Source: Ferruginibacter sp.
GTDB taxonomy: Bacteria > Bacteroidota > Bacteroidia > Chitinophagales > Chitinophagaceae
Direction of reading: 5' to 3'
DNA length: 64,000 nt
Assembly (NCBI GenBank): GCA_025963635.1
Contig: JAOQAK010000055.1
Coordinates: 186,001-250,000 of the forward strand
The notes under the pieces are model-generated. The model had not been told where the DNA came from, did no database searches, and saw nothing but the letters and a program-made list of their open reading frames with translations. The position numbers were made by a program, and so were the translations under genes. This document shows positions 10,042 through 19,709 of the stretch, piece after piece (positions within the stretch are counted from its first letter, which is position 1; each line of letters opens with the position of its first letter).

Positions 10042-10229
10042 TGTGTGGTAGTAATATTTTTCGGGTGAAGCAAAAAACAGAGCCCTATAAACCATTCCAT
10101 TGTCGTGGCTCATCTTTATTTTTTAAAATTGAGACGAAACCTCCTGATCATTTTTAAAAAACTTAATCATCTGACTAGCGGGTTCACGAATACTCAACCA
10201 ACGTCCTCAAAAATTTATCGCAACTTAGT

Positions 10230-10976
10230 TTACAATGTTCTTATCCGGTGCATTAACTGTTCCCGCATGCCGGAGCCCAGCGGGATAGGTTTTTGGGCAA
10301 TCATTACATGACTTTCGGTTACTTCATCTACCTGGTTAATGTTAACAAGGTACGAACGATGAATCCGCATAAACGACATCATGTTCATTTTATCCTCAAT
10401 GGTCTTAAGGGTTATGGCCAGCACATATTCTTTAGTACTGGTAAAGATGCGGCTGTAGTTGCGGTCGGCTTCGAGGAATAGGATATCGGCGAGCATGATT
10501 TTTACCATCTTATCTTTAAAGCGCACAAAAATGCGGTCGCTTAAAATAAAGGGTTGCGCTTCACCGGTTTTACTTTCTGTGTTTACACCAGTCGCATTCC
10601 CTGCCATACGGCTGATAGTGAGTTCGATGGCACGTTGCAGATCCAGTTGCTTAAAAGGTTTTGAAATAAAGGCATAAGGTTTTGTAGGTTTAGCCCTGTT
10701 GAAAGTAGCTTCGTCTGAATTGGCAGTAAGATAAATGATGGGGATGTCATCATACAGTTGTACCTGGCGGGCTGTTTCAATACCATCTATTTCACCTTTC
10801 AGGTTAATGTCCAGCAATATAATGTCTGGCTTATTTTCTTTCACCTGTTGTATGGCCTGTTCGCCACGGGGGAGTATACCTGTTACTTCATAACCAAGGT
10901 TGGTGAGTTGCATAGATATTTTTGCAGCAATGATCATTTCATCTTCCACCACCAGTATTTTAATCAGTGTATCCAT
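10230..10976 (-). CDS. LytTR-family response regulator
   Basis: A 248-residue two-domain regulator. The receiver domain (about 5-122) has the acidic pocket Glu11/Asp12, phospho-acceptor Asp56 in the IILLDINLKG motif, and the conserved Lys of the FISKPF motif. The C-terminal LytTR DNA-binding domain (about 148-245) has the typical RIFVRFKDKMVKIMLADILFLE-like entry and the MRIHRSYLVN motif. Receiver-LytTR proteins act as transcription factors downstream of HisKA_2 or LytS-type kinases. The start overlaps the stop of the preceding small ORF as TAATG, suggesting translational coupling. Two histidine kinases follow on the same strand. Targets are not evident; the T9SS protein and the acyltransferase are the nearest candidates. 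Confidence 0.95.
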   Translation of the reverse strand: MDTLIKILVVEDEMIIAAKISMQLTNLGYEVTGILPRGEQAIQQVKENKPDIILLDINLKGEIDGIETARQVQLYDDIPIIYLTANSDEATFNRAKPTKPYAFISKPFKQLDLQRAIELTISRMAGNATGVNTESKTGEAQPFILSDRIFVRFKDKMVKIMLADILFLEADRNYSRIFTSTKEYVLAITLKTIEDKMNMMSFMRIHRSYLVNINQVDEVTESHVMIAQKPIPLGSGMREQLMHRIRTL

Positions 10977-11260
10977 TAATACAGTTTCCTTTTTTTCAGC
11001 GAATGGTTATAGGGATGCCCTTTCCCAAATCCATAGTAATGGACGAGGTTGTTGCCAATCGCCGGCCATGGGATATCGGGTAACGCATTGCTGTAACCTT
11101 TTTCCAAAGCAGTTAAGTAGCATGAATCTAAATCACCGGGGTCTGAGAAAACGGCCAGATAAGGTTGCGGCCGGGCAATACCAACCAGTTTCGCCTTGCC
11201 GGTTGAAGTAATCAGCAGGCAAATTCCGGTTAACAGTGGAATCATTTTTAGTAGATGCAA
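10976..11260 (-). CDS. Small exported hypothetical protein ahead of the LytTR regulator
   Basis: A 94-residue frame with a hydrophobic N-terminus (MHLLKMIPLLTGICLLITSTGKA), either a signal peptide or a single membrane anchor; Met6 is an alternative start. The remainder is polar with several aromatic residues (YLAVFSDPGDLDSCYLTALEKGY) and matches nothing I recognise. Its stop codon overlaps the ATG of the response regulator by one base (TAATG), an arrangement usually seen in real, coupled genes, which is the main reason to accept it. It might be a periplasmic sensory accessory or just a leader ORF that sets regulator translation. Confidence 0.5.
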   Translation of the reverse strand: MHLLKMIPLLTGICLLITSTGKAKLVGIARPQPYLAVFSDPGDLDSCYLTALEKGYSNALPDIPWPAIGNNLVHYYGFGKGHPYNHSLKKRKLY

Positions 11261-11773
11261 AGCATTCCCGGTTTTGTGGGTTAACTAAAATGTGATAGTT
11301 CGTTCAGTTCAAATTGTTCCATTCTTTTCAGGCAACCATTTCCTGACCATATAAATACAGGTGGCAGGCAAAGGCGTTGCCGGAATTTCAGATAGGTATA
11401 AACTTTAAGGAAAACGTAAAAGCAAAAATATTCTCAATACGACGTCAATTGCATTTGAAATAGGATAGCATTAAAACGCCGGGTCAATTTAATAGGATGG
11501 TTAATACGAAACTAACTTATTATTCTTAAAAGCGCTGTAACCGTTCAAGTTATTTTAAATGTTGTTTTTAAACGCAACAGCTGTTAACCGCGGGAAATTG
11601 TGCTTAGCCATTCGTCGGTGATTTGATCTCTAACTTACTACAAAGAATAGCAATAATCCCTGTAACAAACACAAGAATGAACAACGTGTGTGGTAATACC
11701 ATAGATTTACCTGCGAAATAAAGAACGGTGCAAACAGCTATCAAAATAAATGCTAAACCTTACTAACTGACCG
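11261..11773. other. Spacer between divergent signalling and acyltransferase units
   Basis: About 510 bases carrying, on minus, a truncated membrane-protein frame (11604-11759, listed separately). The remaining 340 bases show no credible gene. The promoters for the minus-strand signalling cluster and the plus-strand acyltransferase must lie here. Confidence 0.45.
11604..11759 (-). pseudogene. N-terminally truncated small membrane-protein frame
   Basis: Between an in-frame stop at 11760-11762 and the stop at 11604-11606 there are 51 codons reading GLAFILIAVCTVLYFAG, KSMVLPHTLFILVFVTG, then IIAILCSKLEIKSPTNG. This is two hydrophobic helices and a polar tail, the pattern of a real two-pass membrane protein. 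There is no ATG before the first helix, only an internal TTG, and the stop cuts off any N-terminus. The remnant runs directly up to the acyltransferase start. It may be the 3' end of a gene lost when that gene arrived, or a very small protein using TTG. Confidence 0.4.
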
Positions 11774-12892
11774 ATGAAGACAAACCTGCTGATCTCAAAG
11801 CCCCATTACCCTATTCTTGACGGACTGCGTGGCGTGGCAGCCATTATGGTAGTTGCGTTTCATATTTGTGAGGCGCATGCCCCGGACCGTTTCGGGCAAA
11901 TTATTAACCACGGTTACCTCGCGGTGGATTTTTTCTTCCTGCTGTCTGGTTTTGTTGTTGGCTATGCCTACGACGACCGCTGGGGAAAGATGACACTCAG
12001 CGGATTTTTCAAGCGTCGCCTTGTCCGGCTTCAACCGATGGTGATAATGGGTATGATCGTCGGTGCGATCTGTTTCTATTTCCAGGATTCGGTATTGTGG
12101 CCCACTATCCACCAGGTACCCGTATGGAAGATGCTGATCGTTATGGTGATCGGGTTTACGTTGCTTCCTGTACTACCGTCCATGGATATCCGCGGTTGGA
12201 CAGAGATGCACCCGCTGGATGGACCAGCCTGGTCTTTGTTCTTTGAGTACATCGCAAATATTTTATACGGCCTGTTTGTAAGAAAATTTTCAAAACCCTT
12301 ACTTTCGGTATTGGTGTTGATCTCAGGCATTGCGCTGGTTCACCTTGCCGTAACAGGTACTAATGGTGATCTCATTGGGGGCTGGGCCTTTGATCCCGTC
12401 CAATTACGCATTGGTTTTTCACGGATGATGTATCCCTTTTTTGCCGGGTTATTACTTAGCCGTATGGGAAAATTGGTCCACATTAAACATGCGTTCCTTT
12501 GGTGTAGCCTGTTAATAGTCATCGTGCTCTCCGTTCCAAGAATTGGCGGCAGCGAACACTTGTGGATGAATGGATTGTATGAATCATTCATCATTATTTT
12601 AATCTTCCCATTCATTGTATTCCTGGGAGCAAGCGGGGAGGTGAAGGGTACTTATGCATCCCGTGTATGCAAGTTCCTTGGTGATATTTCTTATCCGATA
12701 TACATCACGCATTACCCCCTCATCTATATTTACACAGGATGGGTGGCTGGCAATAAAATTCCGCTTAGAGAGGCTTTTCCTTTTAGCCTGCTTCTATTTG
12801 TTTCAAGCATCGTTTTGGCATATGCATGCCTGAAATTATATGATGAACCAATGAGGAATTGGTTGAAGACGAAAGTATTAAAAGGTAATTGA
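11774..12892 (+). CDS. Acyltransferase 3 family membrane protein (OafA/YrhL-like)
   Basis: A 372-residue polytopic membrane protein with about ten hydrophobic segments. The hallmark N-terminal motifs of the acyltransferase-3 family are present: LDGLRGVAAIMVVAFH with the catalytic-type His, YLAVDFFFLLSGFV, and FKRRLVRLQPM carrying the R-x-x-R-x-x-P motif. A C-terminal segment with SYPIYITHYPLIYIYTG is also typical. Members move acyl (often acetyl) groups from the cytoplasm onto sugars or glycan-like acceptors. It has no partner on the same strand apart from the small lipoprotein 155 bp downstream, so it may modify a surface polysaccharide made elsewhere. The acceptor cannot be inferred. Confidence 0.92.
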   Translation: MKTNLLISKPHYPILDGLRGVAAIMVVAFHICEAHAPDRFGQIINHGYLAVDFFFLLSGFVVGYAYDDRWGKMTLSGFFKRRLVRLQPMVIMGMIVGAICFYFQDSVLWPTIHQVPVWKMLIVMVIGFTLLPVLPSMDIRGWTEMHPLDGPAWSLFFEYIANILYGLFVRKFSKPLLSVLVLISGIALVHLAVTGTNGDLIGGWAFDPVQLRIGFSRMMYPFFAGLLLSRMGKLVHIKHAFLWCSLLIVIVLSVPRIGGSEHLWMNGLYESFIIILIFPFIVFLGASGEVKGTYASRVCKFLGDISYPIYITHYPLIYIYTGWVAGNKIPLREAFPFSLLLFVSSIVLAYACLKLYDEPMRNWLKTKVLKGN

Positions 12893-13047
12893 GTGTTTAA
12901 CCAACACATTTTAATTCGCAATACTCAATTCAGTACTTGATGCAAGTTCCCCATTTTCGCCCTCACTACCAGGGTGGCGCAAATGTTACAAACTAAAAGC
13001 GAGGTTCACGGAGTTAATGGTTATATTTATTTCCAAACATAACGATT

Positions 13048-13437
13048 ATGAAAAAACTACTGCTTGTACTTGCTACCTTTTCTCTCTTTTCCTGTACTGC
13101 TCAAACGCCTGTCAAAGCTGATATAGAAAAAGCACTGTTGAGCACATGGGATAAACCGGCTACCAGTTCGGGCCCAAAACAATCTGCAACCATTCATTCA
13201 ATAAAGATTGGCACGGGTGCTAAAGCCAATGTACAAGACAAAATTGATGGCATCCCCGATAAGGCGACAGTTACCATTGCACAAATTGATTTTACAGTTC
13301 GGGAATATTATAACGATAAAACACTGGTTACGCATAGAGTAATGACTGCAAAAGTATACAAGGACCAGTTTGGGGAATGGGCGCTGAAAAGCAATGGCAT
13401 GAAAGTGATAGAGAATACATCTGAACCGGCAAAATAA
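13048..13437 (+). CDS. Small putative lipoprotein, unknown function
   Basis: 129 residues beginning MKKLLLVLATFSLFSCTAQ, where LFSC is a good lipobox with Cys16 as the lipidated residue. The mature part is small and basic, with beta-strand-like segments (SATIHSIKIGTGAKAN, KATVTIAQIDFTVREYY) and a single C-terminal W (FGEWALKSNG). It resembles small cystatin/NTF2-like lipoproteins common in this phylum, but no named family is recognised. It sits between the acyltransferase and the convergent GH92, with 94 bp to the latter. It is probably monocistronic. Confidence 0.75.
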   Translation: MKKLLLVLATFSLFSCTAQTPVKADIEKALLSTWDKPATSSGPKQSATIHSIKIGTGAKANVQDKIDGIPDKATVTIAQIDFTVREYYNDKTLVTHRVMTAKVYKDQFGEWALKSNGMKVIENTSEPAK

Positions 13438-13531
13438 ATGAGTGATCGGGAAAGTGCGATCTTTCTTAACTCAACCTTTGCACTCACATGCAGAACAAAC
13501 CCGCACTTTTGTTCAACGCGTCTCCATAGCT

Positions 13532-15808
13532 TTATTTAGAGAAAGAAAAAGGCGCAGCATCCGACGCAATGCCCCGTTTTAAATTTGGCGTATTGTGCAT
13601 TATCAATTGTAATGTTCCGCCTTGCATGATATCCGAATGCCACAGAAAATTTTTATCATATTTTGCTCCGCGTAAAAATGCAGCATGTATATACTGGTTT
13701 GTTTCATTGTTTTGAGCAGCTTCTATAATAAAACGATTCCCATTCTCTAAACTTAAAGTGATCTTTTTAAAAAGCGGAGCTCCTATTGCATATTGCCGGG
13801 TACCAGGTGCAACAGGGTAAAAACCCATCGCACTGAAAACATACCAGGCACTGGTTTGTCCATTGTCTTCATCGCCACAGTAGCCGTCCGGTGTTGGCTT
13901 ATAGAGTTTATTCATGGCATCCCGCACATGCATTTGTGTTTTCCATGGTGCGCCACAATAATCATACACATAGATCATATGTTGTATCGGTTGGTTACCG
14001 TGGGCATATTGTCCCATATTCATCACCTGCATTTCCGTCATTTCATGAATCACACCGCCTTTATTTGGATAAGCGCTTCCATCAAATGTTGGAGGCAAAA
14101 TAAAAACACTGTCCAGCATCGTTTCCATTTTTTTGTGCCCTCCCATCAGCTTCGATAAACCATTAAAATCATGAAAAACGCTCCAGCTATAATGCCAGGC
14201 ATTTCCTTCTACAAATTCGTTGCCCCAACGAAAAGCGTTGAAATTCGAGGGGAAACTGCCATCCTGGTTTTTGCCACGCATGAGGTTGCGGGCAGGGTCA
14301 AATAAGTTGCGGTAGCTTTGAGAACGGGCAGCAAATTTATCAATGATCGCTGCGGGTTTATGCAATGCTTTCGTCAATTCATATAAACAGAAATCGTCAA
14401 ACGCATATTCCAGTGTACGGGCAGCGCTACCACCAATGGATACATCTATAGGAACATACCCCAGTTGATTATAGTACTTTACACCGGTGCGGCCCAATGT
14501 ACTGATGGGACCAGTATTGTCCGTATTTTTCATCAAGGCTTCGTATAGCGTATCCATGTTATACCCCCTGATGCCTTTCAGATATGCATCCGCAATCACC
14601 ACGGCAGAATTACTGCCAACCATACTACTACGGTGGCCTGGACTCGCCCATTCCGGCAACCAGCCGCTTTCCTTGTAGGTATTCGCCAGACCTTCCATAA
14701 TATGACTATCCAATTCGGGATACATTATTGTTAAAAACGGAAACAGCGCACGGAAAGTATCCCAAAAACCTGTGTCGGTAAACATATATCCTTTTTCAAC
14801 ATTGCCATTGTACGGACTGTAATGAACTACCTGGTTGGTGGCATCGATTTCATAAAATTTTCTTGGAAATAATAACATCCTGTAAAGACATGAATAAAAA
14901 GTTTTGCGTTCTTCCAGGCTACCACCCTCTACTTTTACTTTGCTAAGTTCTGTATTCCATGCCTGTTTTGCTTTGGCCAATAATTGGGCAAATTGCCGGG
15001 TGCCAATCTCCCTTTTCAAATTCAATTCGGCTTGCTCAAATGAGATAAAGGAAGAGGCCACTTTTAAATGAACCTTTTCACCTTTGGTGGTTGAAAACCC
15101 GATAGCAGCCTGCACATGATTTGCGGTAAGTTCCTTCACCGATGTGATTACAGAATCATCAATGATATAAGCGCAACTGAAGGGCCTGTCGGATTCGATG
15201 ATAAAATAATTTTTAAAATTAGCAGACACACCGCCCCTGTTTCTAGTTGTATAACCAATGATTTTATTCTCTTCCGGAATAACTTTAATATAGGAACCTT
15301 TATCGTAGGCATCCACTAAAATGTAAGCGCTATCTGCCGCGGGGAAAGTAAATTGAAAACCGGCACATCTTTCTGTTGGTGTAATTTCAGTAATCAAATC
15401 GTAATCCGCGAGGTAAACATTGTAATAATAAGGAGTTGCAATTTCTGCTTTATGAGTAAACCAACTGGCCCTGTTTTCTTCTTTGATTCGTAGTTTACCG
15501 GTCATCGGCATGATGGAGAACTGGCCATAGTCACCAATCCATGGAGAAGGCTGGTGGGTTTGTTTGAATCCCACTATTTTATCCGCACTATATTGATACT
15601 GCCAGCCATTGCCGTTGGTATTGGTTTGTGGCGTCCAGAAGTTCATTCCCCAGGGCAGGGCGATAGCGGGATAAGTATTGCCATTGGAGAAGGTATATTT
15701 TGAATCTGTGCCCATCAGCGTATTCACCAATTCCTCCGGCTTAAATCCGGGCTGGGCTGCCGCGGAAAAACATGTCAGTGCACACAATAAAACAACCATT
15801 CTTTTCAT
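13532..15808 (-). CDS. GH92 family exo-alpha-mannosidase
   Basis: 758 residues with a signal peptide (MKRMVVLLCALTCFSAAAQ). The N-terminal beta-sandwich opens with VNTLMGTDSKYTFSNGNTYP and the PWGM motif of GH92. The C-terminal (alpha/alpha) domain carries the expected catalytic residues: Glu534 in EFVEGNAWHYSW, and Asp646/Asp648 in GYCGDEDNGQTSAWYVFS. GH92 enzymes are calcium-dependent, inverting alpha-mannosidases that act from the non-reducing end. It is the last gene of the PUL, 62 bp after the GH78 gene. It is a different subtype from the other GH92 at 49039-51426. All key residues are intact, so it is probably active in the periplasm or at the surface. Confidence 0.95.
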   Translation of the reverse strand: MKRMVVLLCALTCFSAAAQPGFKPEELVNTLMGTDSKYTFSNGNTYPAIALPWGMNFWTPQTNTNGNGWQYQYSADKIVGFKQTHQPSPWIGDYGQFSIMPMTGKLRIKEENRASWFTHKAEIATPYYYNVYLADYDLITEITPTERCAGFQFTFPAADSAYILVDAYDKGSYIKVIPEENKIIGYTTRNRGGVSANFKNYFIIESDRPFSCAYIIDDSVITSVKELTANHVQAAIGFSTTKGEKVHLKVASSFISFEQAELNLKREIGTRQFAQLLAKAKQAWNTELSKVKVEGGSLEERKTFYSCLYRMLLFPRKFYEIDATNQVVHYSPYNGNVEKGYMFTDTGFWDTFRALFPFLTIMYPELDSHIMEGLANTYKESGWLPEWASPGHRSSMVGSNSAVVIADAYLKGIRGYNMDTLYEALMKNTDNTGPISTLGRTGVKYYNQLGYVPIDVSIGGSAARTLEYAFDDFCLYELTKALHKPAAIIDKFAARSQSYRNLFDPARNLMRGKNQDGSFPSNFNAFRWGNEFVEGNAWHYSWSVFHDFNGLSKLMGGHKKMETMLDSVFILPPTFDGSAYPNKGGVIHEMTEMQVMNMGQYAHGNQPIQHMIYVYDYCGAPWKTQMHVRDAMNKLYKPTPDGYCGDEDNGQTSAWYVFSAMGFYPVAPGTRQYAIGAPLFKKITLSLENGNRFIIEAAQNNETNQYIHAAFLRGAKYDKNFLWHSDIMQGGTLQLIMHNTPNLKRGIASDAAPFSFSK

Positions 15809-15870
15809 GCTAATAATTTAAAGGGATTGAAATTTTTTATTTGATGAAGATGGTTAAATCAGTTTTATTA

Positions 15871-18147
15871 TTACGGCCGCAGAACGAATACATGTTTACC
15901 TGCCTGCACCGCCTTTATCGTAAAGAATCCGTTCACGGGGCTGATGGAACTTCTTTTCCCATCTGCCAGCAAATGCGGTTTCCCTGGTTCGAAGGGTAAC
16001 ACGATATTGGCAGTTGTGCCACCCGGGATGCTTACTTCGATCCTGTCGCCGGCAACATTCCTTTTCCATGAAACCCACACGACTCCCCTGATGGTAGTGG
16101 TTTTTAATTCGGCGAAACGCAGGGTAGCGATTTGTGGTTTTATCCTGAAGGTTTCGAAGCCAGCCGTAAGCGGTTCAACGCCCATCAATTTCTTTACGAT
16201 GATATTGGCGGGAGCTGCTCCCCATGCATGATTGAGATCGAGGTTGGGCTTGTATACTTTGTCCCATGCTTCCATGGTAATGGTGGAGCCGGCCCTGATC
16301 ATATTATACCAGCTTCTTTGTGTGGTGGCGTTTAACAATGAGAGTGCATATTCAGCCTGGCCGGCATCGTACAAAGCTTCTAATAAAAATTGTGCGCCAT
16401 AGACACTGCAGGCCATTTTGCGGGTCTTTATAAAACTGGTTACTGCTGGAATGTCGTTGGCCGGAACAAGTCCAAATGCCAATGCAAACATATTGGCGTG
16501 CAAAGATGTATGGCGGGTTGTATCCCCATCCTTTATTAATCCGCTTTGCTCATCCCTGAACACCTGTTGAAATGATTGGTAAACCTCTTTTGCTTTTTGT
16601 TCATAGAATGTAGCATCAGCGTGCTTCCGGAGTGTTAGTGCTATCTTTTGCATTAATTTCAGCGAGTGATAATACCATGCATTGATCACCGCGTTGTAAT
16701 CTGAATAAACATATCCATCCGTTTCTCCTTTGTACTCTTTTTCGTTCCCTGTGTAGTCACTTCGCTGTGGCCAGTCTACATTATCTTTTAAACCATGCTT
16801 GCCATCAAAGTCTTTCAGCATATGAATTGATTCCAAAAAATCGTTGGTTTGTTTGTTAGTCGTTGTACTGATCAGGCCATTCTCACCGGCAAGCGGCATG
16901 AGTATTTTTTTCTGCAATTCAGGATAATACTTTTGCAGAAAACGATCATCCCCGGTGTACTGGTAATCATTCCACGCAAGAGGAACATTTTGCAAACTCC
17001 ATTCGGTGGGCCAGGTTGGGTGAAACAACAAAAAAGCCATGGAACGCCTTGCCATACTATATTCCGCATCTACTGTATAATGTGATAACTGGTTGATCAA
17101 GGCATCTGCTTCATACGGCAGCCTTTCACGATCGCCATCCACATAATATCCCGCAAAGCTGGTCGCCTTGATTGAATACCTGCACAGATCCCAAATTGTA
17201 TTTAGTATTGTATCACTGGAATTAAAGTAGGAAGCACTATCATCAAAAGGATAAAAGATGATTTTTCGCTGAACAGATTTTTTATCAACCAGGCCTTTAA
17301 AATTGTCAATGGTCACATACCGGAAAGGAAAAACTTCACCGATATAGCCAGGCATCAATACCGGGTTCCTGCTGTTTCTTTTTGTATTTTCCGGCCATTC
17401 AATTGTATAATCATGGGTTCCTTTTTTTACAAAAAGGGCACGGAGGATATAGCGGATATTTCCTCCCGCTTTTGAAACCTGGCCTGCACTTTCCAATGCT
17501 TCTGCTGCTTCGATCCAGATGGAATCATTTTTTTCACTTGTTAAATGCAGGAATAACTGGCTGAATCCATCTTTGCCAAAATCCAGAAAATAATTTCCAT
17601 TGCCTTGTTTGGTCACCAGCACAGGAGCCTGCATCGCTGCGGCTAAAGGATAATGAGAAAAAGGATCTGAAGGGTTCGGCAAATCATAGTAAAAAGAAGC
17701 AATGGTTGAAAATGCAGATGGAACATTCGTGCCGTTCCAGGCCTGTACTTTCCAATAATATATCTTACCCGGCAACAGAGGCTTACCTGCATACAGCACC
17801 TTGCTTCCTGCAGAAAGCTTTTTTTTAGAATCCCAAAAATCAGCATGATTGCTGTTCAGAAATCCAGGGGAGGAAGCAACCAAAACGCGGAAAGCAGTAA
17901 GTTTTTTTATGGAAGAATCCACTTCCCAGCTAAATGCCGGCCGGGGAGAAATTATACGCACAAACTGGAAGCTGTCTTCTTGATTGACCGCCTTAACAAG
18001 TGATTGATTCATATCCATTCCATGGCTACTAACTTTATCAGCATGCAATAAAAAGTCACAACGTAGCCGGCGTGGTGTTGCAATCGTTTGACCTTCGGCA
18101 GAAAAGTAGAGAAGCCCGGAAAGCAGCATGGAAATGATCCTCTTCAT
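15871..18147 (-). CDS. GH78-like alpha-L-rhamnosidase
   Basis: 758 residues with a signal peptide (MKRIISMLLSGLLYFSAEG). The N-terminus has a GH78-type fibronectin/beta domain (RRLRCDFLLHADKV, SPRPAFSWEVDS, KIYYWKVQAWNG); the (alpha/alpha)6 catalytic barrel contains YYVDGDRERLPYEADAL (about 335-349), which corresponds to the DGxxRE acid region of alpha-rhamnosidases, and ends in a short beta domain. It would release terminal alpha-L-rhamnose, fitting a rhamnogalacturonan or rhamnose-decorated substrate. It lies between a Gfo/Idh gene and a GH92, but a hairpin terminator at 18252-18279 separates it from the former, so the pair GH78-GH92 may form its own short unit. The assignment is good; specificity remains inferred. 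Confidence 0.88.
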   Translation of the reverse strand: MKRIISMLLSGLLYFSAEGQTIATPRRLRCDFLLHADKVSSHGMDMNQSLVKAVNQEDSFQFVRIISPRPAFSWEVDSSIKKLTAFRVLVASSPGFLNSNHADFWDSKKKLSAGSKVLYAGKPLLPGKIYYWKVQAWNGTNVPSAFSTIASFYYDLPNPSDPFSHYPLAAAMQAPVLVTKQGNGNYFLDFGKDGFSQLFLHLTSEKNDSIWIEAAEALESAGQVSKAGGNIRYILRALFVKKGTHDYTIEWPENTKRNSRNPVLMPGYIGEVFPFRYVTIDNFKGLVDKKSVQRKIIFYPFDDSASYFNSSDTILNTIWDLCRYSIKATSFAGYYVDGDRERLPYEADALINQLSHYTVDAEYSMARRSMAFLLFHPTWPTEWSLQNVPLAWNDYQYTGDDRFLQKYYPELQKKILMPLAGENGLISTTTNKQTNDFLESIHMLKDFDGKHGLKDNVDWPQRSDYTGNEKEYKGETDGYVYSDYNAVINAWYYHSLKLMQKIALTLRKHADATFYEQKAKEVYQSFQQVFRDEQSGLIKDGDTTRHTSLHANMFALAFGLVPANDIPAVTSFIKTRKMACSVYGAQFLLEALYDAGQAEYALSLLNATTQRSWYNMIRAGSTITMEAWDKVYKPNLDLNHAWGAAPANIIVKKLMGVEPLTAGFETFRIKPQIATLRFAELKTTTIRGVVWVSWKRNVAGDRIEVSIPGGTTANIVLPFEPGKPHLLADGKRSSISPVNGFFTIKAVQAGKHVFVLRP

Positions 18148-18251
18148 GATAGCAATTTATTTGAATTCTTTATTGGGATGCTTAGTCAAACTGTTTTACA
18201 TCAATATCCTTTGTGATCATGATTCATCCGAAAATCATTGACAATAAAGGC

Positions 18252-18279
18252 AAAAAAAATCGCCGGCAATGCAACCGGC
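18252..18279 (-). terminator. Probable intrinsic terminator after the Gfo/Idh gene
   Basis: On minus, about 105 bp beyond the stop at 18384, a G/C-only 5-bp stem (GCCGG at 18275-18279 pairing with CCGGC at 18262-18266) is followed within two bases by a T8 run. The stem is short but fully GC, so termination may be partial. Confidence 0.5.
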
Positions 18280-18383
18280 AATTATAGTGAATAATCCATT
18301 TCATATTTGGTGAAGACACCCGGGACTTTAAGTTATTCGCTGACCGATAAAACTATTTACAGATTTTACCTGGTGGAACAAGC

Positions 18384-19709
18384 TTATATTTTTATCTTCC
18401 ATTTATTGTGCATCGGGCGGCCGAGTAAAGCATTTGCCTCCTTGTCATTTTTGAATTGTTCCAGTACCGGATCCCATTGTAACGGGCGTTTTAACCGGAA
18501 AGCGATATTTCCGATGTTACATACAGAGGCAGTGCGATGGCCTGTTTCCACATCACATACCGGCTTGGTTCTGTTTCGCATAGCGTTCAAAAAATCTTTG
18601 TAATGATCCTCGCTTTTATAAACATGCTGCTCAGTATCACCAATTATCTTTTCCGACAGCCCAACAGGAGTAGTTTCGATTTTCCTGCGTTTGAGTTTTA
18701 TCTCGCCGGTTGTTCCGATAAAATGAATGGCATTGTCCCACTCCCATTTTTCATGTGTCATGAGAATGCCATTCTCATAACGGTAAGTCAGGAACGGATG
18801 TTCTTTACCATCGGGAGCAATCACTTCTACCGGGCCGCTATTGTCCATATTTAAAGCCCATTGTACAATATCGAACATATGTGCTCCCCAATCGGTTACC
18901 ATTCCTCCGCCAAACTCGCGGTAATTGCGCCAGTTGGGATACACATCTTTTGAAGTGGGGGGAGCAAGTTCTGAATTAAAGACACTACTGTCATTTGGAC
19001 CAAGCCAGCGGCTCCAGTCCAATCCGGCCGGGATGGGTTCTTCGGCAAGATTATACGGGATGGGCGGCTGGCCTACATTTACCTTAATATTTTTTATTTC
19101 TCCAATATGGCCATTGCGGATCAGTTCAACTGCCTGGCGGAATTCGGGCCAGCTACGTTGCATACTACCGGTTTGAAATACACGATTGTGTTTACGGGTG
19201 GCATTCACCATTGCACGACCTTCTTTTATAGTGAGAGACAATGGCTTTTCGCAATAGATATCTTTACCTGCTTCCGCTGCTCTAACGGCCATGGCTGCAT
19301 GCCAGTGGTCGGGTGTGGCAATCACCACTGCATCCAAATCTTTACGGGCAAGCAATTCCCTGAAATCATTGTATACAGGCATTTCGGAATATTTCCCAAG
19401 CACGGGATTTGTACCATGCAGTTCTTTCATTGCATTGATCGTTAGCTGCGCTTTGTCTTTGTACACTTCGCTTAAAGCTACGATACGCACCTGGCCCGTT
19501 TTTAGAAAAGAGCCGGTTAATCCACGCCCCTGTTTGCCTGTGCCGATAAAACCCAATGAAATCATATCACTGGGCGGCACATACGAAGAGCCGTCGGGCC
19601 GCTTACCACCCAATACATACCGTGGAATAATTAAAAAAGCAGTTAACGCTTTAGCGCTGGTGGTAACAAAATCTCTCCGGGTAGTGGAGGCAGGTTTTTC
19701 ATTTTTCAT
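18384..19709 (-). CDS. Exported Gfo/Idh/MocA oxidoreductase
   Basis: 441 residues with a twin-arginine style leader (TTRRDFVTTSAKALTAFLII, Arg11-Arg12), implying export as a folded, cofactor-loaded enzyme. The Rossmann domain begins at about 50 with SLGFIGTGKQGRG, and the family EKP motif is at 154-156 (YCEKPLSLT). The C-terminal alpha/beta sheet domain has the usual GGGMVTDWGAHMFDIVQW motif, whose His/Asp line the sugar pocket. Known relatives oxidise sugars or glycosides using tightly bound NAD(P), or act as GH109-type glycosidases by an oxidation-elimination route. It follows the DUF1080 gene by 103 bp on the same strand, which supports a 3-keto-glycoside role. A second member is at 27073-28479. 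Confidence 0.92.
   Translation of the reverse strand: MKNEKPASTTRRDFVTTSAKALTAFLIIPRYVLGGKRPDGSSYVPPSDMISLGFIGTGKQGRGLTGSFLKTGQVRIVALSEVYKDKAQLTINAMKELHGTNPVLGKYSEMPVYNDFRELLARKDLDAVVIATPDHWHAAMAVRAAEAGKDIYCEKPLSLTIKEGRAMVNATRKHNRVFQTGSMQRSWPEFRQAVELIRNGHIGEIKNIKVNVGQPPIPYNLAEEPIPAGLDWSRWLGPNDSSVFNSELAPPTSKDVYPNWRNYREFGGGMVTDWGAHMFDIVQWALNMDNSGPVEVIAPDGKEHPFLTYRYENGILMTHEKWEWDNAIHFIGTTGEIKLKRRKIETTPVGLSEKIIGDTEQHVYKSEDHYKDFLNAMRNRTKPVCDVETGHRTASVCNIGNIAFRLKRPLQWDPVLEQFKNDKEANALLGRPMHNKWKIKI

Noticed and set aside
10105..10311. Plus-strand frame between the first kinase and the LytTR regulator
   Set aside because: It overlaps both minus-strand genes and has no protein features of its own.
12893..12912. 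Hairpin gtgtt/aacac after the acyltransferase as a terminator
   Set aside because: Only 5 bp with A/T-rich closing pairs and overlapping the stop codon region; too weak to support.
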